Shown here: positions 5,850 to 12,163 of the stretch, one piece after another
Layout: the number at the start of each line of letters is the position of its first letter
How positions within the stretch are numbered: the first letter of the stretch is position 1
Assembly: GCA_025356695.1 (NCBI GenBank)
Contig: JANXSE010000363.1
Location: 1 to 20,403, forward strand
DNA: 20,403 bases
Direction of reading: 5' to 3'
DNA from: Betaproteobacteria bacterium
Lineage (GTDB): Bacteria; Pseudomonadota; Gammaproteobacteria; Burkholderiales; SG8-41
Notes under the pieces: model-generated
Database searches by the model: none
What the model saw: the letters and a program-made list of their open reading frames with translations, nothing else
What the model was told of the DNA's origin: nothing
Position numbers and translations under genes: made by a program

Positions 5850-7619
5850 CTATACCAGCATTCCGGGATTTTTGACGTAGCGGTTCTTGATTGCATCCGC
5901 GGTCCAGTACGTGAGCGCGCCGACCAGCCCGGTCGGCTGGTACGCGCTGTTATGCGCGAACGCGCTGGCGCCGACCACGAACAGGTTGTGGCAGTCCCAG
6001 CTTTGCAGGTACTTGTTGACCACGCTGGTTCCGGGATTCGGCCCCATGATCGCGCCGCCGGTGTTGTGCGTGCTCTGGTACGGCACCACCGTCCACGGCT
6101 CGGTGCGCGCAACCGCCGGATTGAGTATGGTCGGGTTCATCGACTTGGCGAGATTGTTGACCATCTGCGCGGCATGCCGGCCCATCTTGTGCTCATTGTC
6201 CTTGTAGTCGAAGGTCATGCGCATCAGCGGCTGGCCGAATACGTTGCGATAAGTCGGGTCGAGATCGAGATAATTGTTGCGGTTCGCCATTACGCTGCCG
6301 CTGGTGCCGATGTTCATGCCTTCCTGGTAGTACTTGGCGGTGGCCGCCTTCCATGCCGTGCCCCACTGCGGTGTGCCGTTGGGGGTCGGCCGGTTGCCGA
6401 TCGGCAGCGAGGTATTGAATCCTGCCGACATGTTGTAGCCGCCGACAAATCCGTGCGGCCCGCGGTCGAACGCCCAGTTGGTGTTGAAATCATCGTTCAG
6501 CGAGCTCGAGCCGCCGGCCGCCATGAACGGATTGAAGTTGCGGTTTTCGAAAAACAGCCGCGCGCTGGCACCGGTCTGATAACAATAGTTCTTGCCGACG
6601 ACGCCGGTCTGGCTGACCGGATCATAAGGCTTGCCGATGCCGGACAGCAGCAGCATATGCACGTTGTTGAGCCCGTACGCGCACAGCAGCACCATGTTCG
6701 CCGGCTGCTCGAACTCCTCGCCGTTGAGTATGTTGGTGTAAGTCACGCCGGTGGCGCGCTTGCCGTCGGACGATTTATTGATCCTGGTTACCCACGAGTG
6801 CGTGCGCAATTCGAAATTCGGATTGCGCATCGCAATCGGAATCACCGTCATGTGCGGACTGCCCTTGGCGTTGGCTTCGCAGCCGAAGCGCTGACAGTAG
6901 CCGCAGTACTGGCAGGCGCCGAACTGCGAGCCGTCGGGATTGGTGTAGGCCCGCGACGCATTTGCGTTCGGTCGCGGAAACGGATGGTAACCGCTGTTCT
7001 TGCATGCTTCGATATAAAGCTCGGCCGACAGTATGTCTTTCAGCGGCGGCAGCGGATATTCATTCTGGCGCGGCGCTTCAAAGGGATTGCCGCCGGGCTG
7101 GATTTGGCCGCGCAGATTGCCGGCCTTGCCCGAGACACCCGCGGTGCGCTCGAACCGGTCGTAATATTTTTCGAGTTCGGCGTAGCTGATGCCCCAGTCC
7201 TGTATCGTCATGTCGTCGGGCACGAATTTCTTGCCGTAGCGTTCTTCATACATCGAACGCACCTTGAACTCCATGTCGGTCCAGCGCCAGGTGCCGCCGC
7301 TCCAGTGCACACCCGAGCCGCCGACGCCATTGCCCGGCAGGAAGGAGCCTAGCTTGCGCATCGGCAAGGCTTCCTGCGACGGGTTGTTACGTATCGTCAA
7401 CGTGTCGCGCGCGGTGTTCATCATCAGGTCGTGGCGGTGCACGAAACGCAGTTCATCGCGTATGCCCGGCAGCGCAAACTCTTTTTTCGTATCGCGCATG
7501 GCGCCGCGCTCGAGCGCGACCACCTTGAGCCCTGCTTCGGTCAGTTCCTTGGCGAGGATGCCGCCGGTCCAGCCAAGGCCGATGATAACGGCATCGACTT
7601 CCTGCATGACTTTTGCCAT
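5850..7619 (-). CDS. GMC-family flavoprotein dehydrogenase large subunit, copy 1 (catalytic Asn replaced by Gln)
   Basis: A 589-residue FAD-dependent GMC oxidoreductase of the gluconate/sorbitol dehydrogenase large-subunit type. The FAD dinucleotide site is VIIGLGWTGG (11-20) with ALERG at 35-39. A Cys cluster C236-x2-C239-x2-C242-x4-C247 may bind an Fe-S cluster. Near the C-terminus H518 (THNTGG, matching the GMC H-x-x-G-T/G motif) is the expected catalytic His. The second active-site residue 43 positions later, Asn in copies 2 and 3, is Gln561 here (codon 5939-5937). There is no signal peptide, so export should depend on the Tat small subunit encoded just upstream (13-base gap). GGAGG precedes the ATG. 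It is followed by the cytochrome c gene. The substrate is probably a sugar, polyol or other alcohol. Gln561 could mean altered or lost catalysis. Confidence 0.92.
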   Translation of the reverse strand: MAKVMQEVDAVIIGLGWTGGILAKELTEAGLKVVALERGAMRDTKKEFALPGIRDELRFVHRHDLMMNTARDTLTIRNNPSQEALPMRKLGSFLPGNGVGGSGVHWSGGTWRWTDMEFKVRSMYEERYGKKFVPDDMTIQDWGISYAELEKYYDRFERTAGVSGKAGNLRGQIQPGGNPFEAPRQNEYPLPPLKDILSAELYIEACKNSGYHPFPRPNANASRAYTNPDGSQFGACQYCGYCQRFGCEANAKGSPHMTVIPIAMRNPNFELRTHSWVTRINKSSDGKRATGVTYTNILNGEEFEQPANMVLLCAYGLNNVHMLLLSGIGKPYDPVSQTGVVGKNYCYQTGASARLFFENRNFNPFMAAGGSSSLNDDFNTNWAFDRGPHGFVGGYNMSAGFNTSLPIGNRPTPNGTPQWGTAWKAATAKYYQEGMNIGTSGSVMANRNNYLDLDPTYRNVFGQPLMRMTFDYKDNEHKMGRHAAQMVNNLAKSMNPTILNPAVARTEPWTVVPYQSTHNTGGAIMGPNPGTSVVNKYLQSWDCHNLFVVGASAFAHNSAYQPTGLVGALTYWTADAIKNRYVKNPGMLV

Positions 7620-7632
7620 TTCGTCCTCCGCC

Positions 7633-8355
7633 TCAGCTCATGTCTGCGATGCTGGTGTAATCGGCCGGGAATTTTTTGTCGCGGTATTTGATGATGTTCT
7701 GCGCGTGCGTTGCAATCACGCCCGGGAAACCGATCATTTTCCAGCCCGCCTTGTCGCGATTACCGCCGTAGATCGGATCGGAGAACATGCCTTCGATCAC
7801 GGTCTGATAAACAGTGCTCCAGAACACGCGCACCGGCAGGCCGTCGCTAAAGGTAATTTTTGCCGACGACAGGCCGACCAGCACTTCCTGACGCTGCTTT
7901 TCATCGATGCGGTCGAAAGTCTTGCCGTAGGTCTTGACGCAATGCGCGTTGGTCGCGGCAATGCCGGCCCGATACAACTCGGCCGGCGTCAGCGGCAATT
8001 GATAGCCCTGGCTCGGTACGCCCGGCTTCCATGGCCCCTGCATATACAAACGGTCGCCCTTGCCCCAACCGCCGGCGAGCGCGCGGTCGATGAAGATGTT
8101 CAGGCCCATATCGGTGCCTTTGGGCGAGTACTCGTCTTTCGGCACCATATGGTCGACCAGTGCTTCAACGAAAGCGGCTTCATCGAGATTGAGATAGGCA
8201 TACCCGGGTGCAACGGTGGCAGCGCCCTGCGCCTGTGCCGTTTGCGACACCGTCACTGCGGCGGTCGCAGCGGCGGCAACCGCACCACCGGCAACTGCGC
8301 TCTTCAAAAAATCGCGGCGGCCGAATCCTTCGTCTTTTTTGTCTTCATGTTTCAT
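7633..8355 (-). CDS. Tat-exported small subunit of a GMC dehydrogenase (gluconate 2-dehydrogenase subunit 3 family)
   Basis: A 240-residue protein with a clear twin-arginine signal: G-R-R-D-F-L-K-S at 12-19, an Ala-rich hydrophobic core, and probable cleavage AQA|QG at 42. The mature part (LDEAAFVEALVDHMVPKDEYSPKGTDMG, FIDRALAGGWGKGDRLYMQGPW and the LYRAGIAATNAHC stretch) matches the small subunit of gluconate 2-dehydrogenase-like complexes. In these complexes this subunit helps fold the flavoprotein and carries it through Tat. I chose ATG 8355 because GGAGG sits 5 bases before it; ATG 8367 would include that ribosome site in its coding sequence. It is the only intact small-subunit gene for three flavoproteins, and a broken copy remains at 10196-10270. 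It lies 57 bases after copy 2 and 13 bases before copy 1. Confidence 0.92.
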   Translation of the reverse strand: MKHEDKKDEGFGRRDFLKSAVAGGAVAAAATAAVTVSQTAQAQGAATVAPGYAYLNLDEAAFVEALVDHMVPKDEYSPKGTDMGLNIFIDRALAGGWGKGDRLYMQGPWKPGVPSQGYQLPLTPAELYRAGIAATNAHCVKTYGKTFDRIDEKQRQEVLVGLSSAKITFSDGLPVRVFWSTVYQTVIEGMFSDPIYGGNRDKAGWKMIGFPGVIATHAQNIIKYRDKKFPADYTSIADMS

Positions 8356-8412
8356 GGCGTCCTCCATGCATGCAGTGGTTTAATTTCAAATGCGAAACAA
8401 TATTGTACGACT

Positions 8413-10182
8413 CTACACCAGTGAGCCGGGGTTTTTCAGATAGCGGTTCTTGATTGCATCGGCCGACCAGTAGGCAAGCGCGCCGACAGGCCCGGTCGGG
8501 TTGTAGGCCGAGTTGTGCGGAAACAGGCTCGCGCCCATCACGAACAAATTGTGGCAGTCCCAGCTCTGGCCGTATTTATTGACTACGCTGTTGCCCGGGT
8601 TCGTCCCCATGATGGTGCCGCCGGTGTTGTGCGTGCTTTGATACGGCACCACCGACCACGGTTCGGTGCGCGCAACCGCCGGGTTCATCATCGTCGGGCT
8701 CAACGACTTGGCAAGATTGTTGATCACATTCGCCGTATGCTGACCCATCTTGTGCTCGTTCGCCTTGTAATCGAAAGTCATGCGCATAAGCGGCAGACCA
8801 AAGGCGTTGCGGTAATTCGGATCGAGCTCGTAATAGTTATAGCGGTTCGCCATCACGCTGCCGCTCGAACTGATGGTCATCGCGCTGTTGTACCACTTGG
8901 CGCTGGCCGCCTTCCATGCACTACCCCACTGCGGCGTGCCAGCGGGCATCGGGCGATAACTCATCGGCCGGCCGTGCGTCATGCCGCCGCCGACACTGAA
9001 ACCGCCGACGAAGCCGTGTGGTCCGCGATCGAAGTTCCAGTCGTAATGAAAATCGTCTGCACCAACATTGAGGCCGCCGGTGCCCATGAACGGATTGAAA
9101 TACTTGCCATCGAAGAACAGCTGCGCCGCCGCACCCGTCTGGTAGCAGTAGTTTTTTCCGACAACACCGGTCTGGCTGACCGGATCATACGGCTTGCCAA
9201 TGCCCGACAACAACATGATGTGCACGTTGTTGATCGCATAAGCAGAGAGCACGACCATACCGGCCGGTTGTTCGAACTCTTCGCCGTTGAGCACATTGGT
9301 GTAGGTCACGCCGGTGACGCGTTTGCCGCTCGGGTCTTTCAATATCTTGGTCACCCATGCGTGCGTGCGCAATTCAAAATTCGGATTGCGCATCGCGATC
9401 GGAATGACCGTGATCAGCGGACTGCCCTTGGCGTTGGTTTCGCAGCCGAAGCGTTCGCAGAAGCCGCAATACGTACAGGCGCCGAATTTTGAACCGTCAG
9501 GATTGGTGTAAGCGCGCGAGGCGTTAGCCACCGGCCGCGGAAACGGGTGATAGCCGGCATTCTTCGCCGCGGTCGTAAACATGTCGCAGGCGAGACTTTG
9601 ATTGAGCGGCGGCAGTGGATACTCTTTTGCGCGCGGTCCTTCGAACGGATTGCCGCCTTCCTGAATCTGGCCCTTGAGGTTGCCGGCCTTGCCCGAGACC
9701 CCCGCGGTATATTCGAATTTCTCATAATACGGCTCGAGCTCGGCGTAGCTGATGCCCCAGTCCTGGATCGTCATGTCGTCCGGGATGAATTTTTTGCCGT
9801 AACGCTCTTCGTAGCGCGAACGGATTTTGAATTCGGTGTCGTTCCAGCGCCAGGTGACGCCGTTCCAGTGCGCGCCGGCACCGCCAACCCCTTCGCCCGG
9901 CAGGAACGAACCCATACGGCGCATCGGCAACGCGTCCTGCGACGGATTGTTGCGGATGGTCAGCGTATCGCGCTGGGTGTTCATCATCAGATCGTTGCGC
10001 GATGAATATCGCAGTTCGTCGCGGATGCGCGGCAACGAAAAATCCTGCTCGGGCGTGCGCATCGCGCCGCGCTCGAGCGCCACAACTTTCATTCCGGCTT
10101 CGCTCAGTTCCTTGGCAAGAATGCCGCCGGTCCAGCCAAGCCCGATGATGACGACATCTACTTCTTTGAGAACTTTTGCCAT
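8413..10182 (-). CDS. GMC-family flavoprotein dehydrogenase large subunit, copy 2
   Basis: A 589-residue paralogue, colinear with copies 1 and 3 through the conserved landmarks. The FAD site is VIIGLGWTGG (11-20), the Cys cluster C236/C239/C242/C247 is intact (CTYCGFCERFGC), and the active-site pair His518 and Asn561 (YNPTG) is complete. Many segments are closer to copy 3 than to copy 1, for example NQSLACDMF, CGFCERFGCE and WYNSAMTISSSGSVMANRYNY, so copies 2 and 3 probably split more recently. There is no signal peptide, so co-export with the Tat small subunit encoded next downstream is expected. GGAG lies 7 bases before the ATG. The 13 bases between this start and the stop of the broken small-subunit remnant equal the gap before copy 1, which marks a duplicated small-large unit. 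A periplasmic sugar/alcohol dehydrogenase role is inferred. Confidence 0.93.
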   Translation of the reverse strand: MAKVLKEVDVVIIGLGWTGGILAKELSEAGMKVVALERGAMRTPEQDFSLPRIRDELRYSSRNDLMMNTQRDTLTIRNNPSQDALPMRRMGSFLPGEGVGGAGAHWNGVTWRWNDTEFKIRSRYEERYGKKFIPDDMTIQDWGISYAELEPYYEKFEYTAGVSGKAGNLKGQIQEGGNPFEGPRAKEYPLPPLNQSLACDMFTTAAKNAGYHPFPRPVANASRAYTNPDGSKFGACTYCGFCERFGCETNAKGSPLITVIPIAMRNPNFELRTHAWVTKILKDPSGKRVTGVTYTNVLNGEEFEQPAGMVVLSAYAINNVHIMLLSGIGKPYDPVSQTGVVGKNYCYQTGAAAQLFFDGKYFNPFMGTGGLNVGADDFHYDWNFDRGPHGFVGGFSVGGGMTHGRPMSYRPMPAGTPQWGSAWKAASAKWYNSAMTISSSGSVMANRYNYYELDPNYRNAFGLPLMRMTFDYKANEHKMGQHTANVINNLAKSLSPTMMNPAVARTEPWSVVPYQSTHNTGGTIMGTNPGNSVVNKYGQSWDCHNLFVMGASLFPHNSAYNPTGPVGALAYWSADAIKNRYLKNPGSLV

Positions 10183-10195
10183 GATGATCTCCGTC

Positions 10196-10270
10196 TTAGC
10201 TCATGTAAGTGATGCTGAAGTAATTAACCGGAAATTTCTGTCTCGATATTTGACGATGTGTTGCGCGGCA
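10196..10270 (-). pseudogene. Decayed 3' end of a second small-subunit gene (gluconate 2-dehydrogenase subunit 3 family)
   Basis: Reading leftward from 10266, one frame gives AQHIVKYRDR. After a single-base deletion near 10232 the next frame gives KFPVNYFSITYMS and a stop. The intact small subunit ends AQNIIKYRDK then KFPADYTSIADMS and a stop. By hand alignment about three quarters of 72 bases match, with one gap. The stop lies 13 bases before flavoprotein copy 2, exactly as the intact gene's stop lies 13 bases before copy 1. Everything upstream of this tail is deleted; homology begins within about 4 bases of the copy 3 stop codon. It makes no protein. It shows that the array once had a small subunit between copies 3 and 2. 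Confidence 0.85.
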
Positions 10271-12040
10271 CTACACCAGCAAGCCGGAATTTTTCAGATA
10301 CTTGTTTTTGATCGCGTCGGCCGCCCAGTAGGTCAGCGCACCGACCGGTCCGGTCGGGTTGTAGGCCGAGTTATGTGAAAACAGGCTCGCGCCCATTACG
10401 AACAGATTCTCGCAGTCCCAGCTCTGGCAATATTTGTTGACAGCGCTGTTGCCCGGGTTGGTGCCCATGATCGTGCCGCCGGTGTTGTGCGTGCTTTGAT
10501 ACGGCACTACCGACCACGGTTCGGTGCGCGCGACGGCCGGATTCATCGTTGTCGGGTTCATCGATTTGGCAAGGTCGTTGACGATTTGCGCCGCATGCTG
10601 CCCGACCTTGTGCTCATTCGCCTTGTAATCGAAGGTCATGCGCATCAGCGGTTGCCCGAAGGGATTGCGATAGGTCGGGTCGAGATCAAAATAGTTATAG
10701 CGGTTCGCCATCACGCTGCCGCTTGAACTGATGGTCATCGCACTGTTGTACCACTTGGCAGATGCCGCCTTCCATTGCGTGCCCCACTGCGGCGTGCCCG
10801 CGGGCATCGGCCGATAGGCGATCGGCCGGCCATGAAACATGCCGCCGAAGAAATGGGTTCCGCCGACGTAACCGAGCGGGCCGCGGTCGTAATCCCAGTT
10901 GGTGTAAAAATCGTCGCAGGTTACGTTGAGCCCGCCGGTCGCCATGAACGGGTTGAAGTTTCTGCCCTCGAAGAACAAGGTGGCGCCGGCCGCCGTCTGA
11001 TAGCAATAGTTCTTGCCGATGACGCCGGTCTGGTTGACCGGATCATAGGGCTTACCGATGCCTGACAGCAGCATCAGATGCACGTTGTTGAACGTATAGG
11101 CGCACAGCATTACCATGCGGGCCGGTTGCTCGAACTCTTCGCCGTTCAACACGTTCGTATAAGTAACACCAGTAACACGCTTGCCACTCGAATCCTTGAT
11201 GACCCTGGTCACCCACGCATGCGTGCGCAGCTCGAAATTCGGATTGCGCAACGCAATCGGAATCACCGTCGTCAGCGGACTGCCCTTGGCATTAGCCTCG
11301 CAACCGAAGCGCTCGCAGAAGCCGCAGTACTCGCAGGCGCCGAGCTGCGAACCGTCCGGGTTGACGTACGCGCGCGATGCATTTGCCGTCGGCCGCGGAA
11401 ACGGGTGATAGCCGGCGTTTTTCGCCGCCGTCGAAAACATGTCGCAGGCAAGACTCTGGTTGAGCGGCGGCAGTGGATAGTCGCGCGCGCGCGGCGCCTC
11501 GAACGGATTGCCGCCCGCCTGAATCTGGCCTTTGATATTGCCTGCCTTGCCTGAGACACCCGCGGTGTATTCGAATTTGTCGTAATACGGTTCGAGTTCG
11601 GCGTAGCTGATGCCCCAGTCCTGGATCGTCATGTCGTCCGGGATATATTTTTTGCCGTAGCGCTCTTCATACATGGAGCGGATGCGCAATTCCATGTCGG
11701 TCCAGCGCCAGGTCTGACCGTTCCAGTGCAATCCCGCACCGCCAACGCCTTCGCCGGGAATAAAGGAGCCTAAACGCCGCATCGGCAACGCCTCCTGCGA
11801 CGGATTGTTGCGAATGGTGAGCGTATCGCGCGCGACGTTCTGCGCCATTGCGTTGTGCGAGGTAAAGCGCAATTCGTCGCGGATCAGCGGCACCGTGAAA
11901 TCTTTTTCCGCCGCGCGCATCGCGCCGCGCTCAAGTGCGACGACTTTGAGGCCCGCAGCCGACAATTCTTTCGCCAGAATGCCGCCGGTCCAACCCAGAC
12001 CAACGATCAATACGTCGACTTCCGGCAACTTCCTGGCCAT
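10271..12040 (-). CDS. GMC-family flavoprotein dehydrogenase large subunit, copy 3 (first gene of the array)
   Basis: A 589-residue paralogue when started at ATG 12040, where GGAGGAACA gives a strong ribosome site and the length matches copies 1 and 2 exactly; an upstream in-frame start would add 15 unconserved residues. The FAD site LIVGLGWTGG (11-20), Cys cluster C236/C239/C242/C247 (CEYCGFCERFGC), His518 and Asn561 are all present. Its 345-420 region differs strongly from the others (extra Cys in LNVTCDDFY, and GGTHFFGGMFHG). This part of GMC proteins helps shape the substrate pocket, so a different substrate is likely. It has no signal peptide and its own adjacent small subunit is lost, so it presumably depends on the intact one encoded 1.9 kb downstream. 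It is first behind the predicted promoter at 12122-12150. Function inferred: periplasmic alcohol/sugar oxidation. Confidence 0.93.
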   Translation of the reverse strand: MARKLPEVDVLIVGLGWTGGILAKELSAAGLKVVALERGAMRAAEKDFTVPLIRDELRFTSHNAMAQNVARDTLTIRNNPSQEALPMRRLGSFIPGEGVGGAGLHWNGQTWRWTDMELRIRSMYEERYGKKYIPDDMTIQDWGISYAELEPYYDKFEYTAGVSGKAGNIKGQIQAGGNPFEAPRARDYPLPPLNQSLACDMFSTAAKNAGYHPFPRPTANASRAYVNPDGSQLGACEYCGFCERFGCEANAKGSPLTTVIPIALRNPNFELRTHAWVTRVIKDSSGKRVTGVTYTNVLNGEEFEQPARMVMLCAYTFNNVHLMLLSGIGKPYDPVNQTGVIGKNYCYQTAAGATLFFEGRNFNPFMATGGLNVTCDDFYTNWDYDRGPLGYVGGTHFFGGMFHGRPIAYRPMPAGTPQWGTQWKAASAKWYNSAMTISSSGSVMANRYNYFDLDPTYRNPFGQPLMRMTFDYKANEHKVGQHAAQIVNDLAKSMNPTTMNPAVARTEPWSVVPYQSTHNTGGTIMGTNPGNSAVNKYCQSWDCENLFVMGASLFSHNSAYNPTGPVGALTYWAADAIKNKYLKNSGLLV

Positions 12041-12086
12041 TGTTCCTCCGCTGGCGTCCGTTTGCTGATTTTTTATTGGACTCACC

Positions 12087-12110
12087 GGATCCGCTTGCGG
12101 GATCCTTTTT
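12087..12110 (+). terminator. Hairpin with T-run on the + strand, inside the leader of the GMC operon
   Basis: GGATCCGC (12087-12094), a TT loop and GCGGGATCC (12097-12105, one bulged G) are followed by TTTTT and more T-rich sequence. It would act as an intrinsic terminator only for rightward transcription, where no + strand gene is seen. On the - strand it lies in the roughly 75-base untranslated leader of the GMC operon, without a following T-run. It may stop antisense transcription or structure the leader. Confidence 0.4.
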
Positions 12111-12121
12111 GTTATTTCCGT

Positions 12122-12150
12122 ATCCTAACGAGGGTACAGCGTTCGGGCAA
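12122..12150 (-). promoter_or_regulatory. Predicted sigma70 promoter of the GMC dehydrogenase array
   Basis: On the - strand, -35 TTGCCC (12150-12145), a 17-base spacer and -10 TAGGAT (12127-12122). Transcription would start near 12115, about 75 bases before copy 3. It directly follows the dnaE2 stop, with no intrinsic terminator between, so SOS-induced read-through from dnaE2 into the array is possible. Prediction by eye. Confidence 0.5.
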
Positions 12151-12163
12151 TCAAAATCATTTT

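Noticed and set aside
5459..6112. A longer 217-codon version of the cytochrome c gene.
   Set aside because: The extension overlaps the 3' end of GMC copy 1 in another frame and hides the signal peptide. ATG 5830 has a strong ribosome site and a proper Sec signal.
5655..7352. A 565-codon open frame on the + strand opposite GMC copy 1.
   Set aside because: Similar long + strand frames occur opposite all three GMC copies. They reflect codon bias of the real gene; the products look like low-information mirror sequence.
8397..8406. ACAATATTGT palindrome in the gap between GMC copy 2 and the small subunit as a promoter or operator.
   Set aside because: Only 10 bases long, with no -35/-10 pair at proper spacing on the - strand. 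The gap is short and the genes are probably one operon.
5850..12040. The repeated GMC genes as an assembly duplication artefact.
   Set aside because: The three copies differ throughout at DNA and protein level, including in active-site and pocket residues, so they are genuine diverged paralogues.
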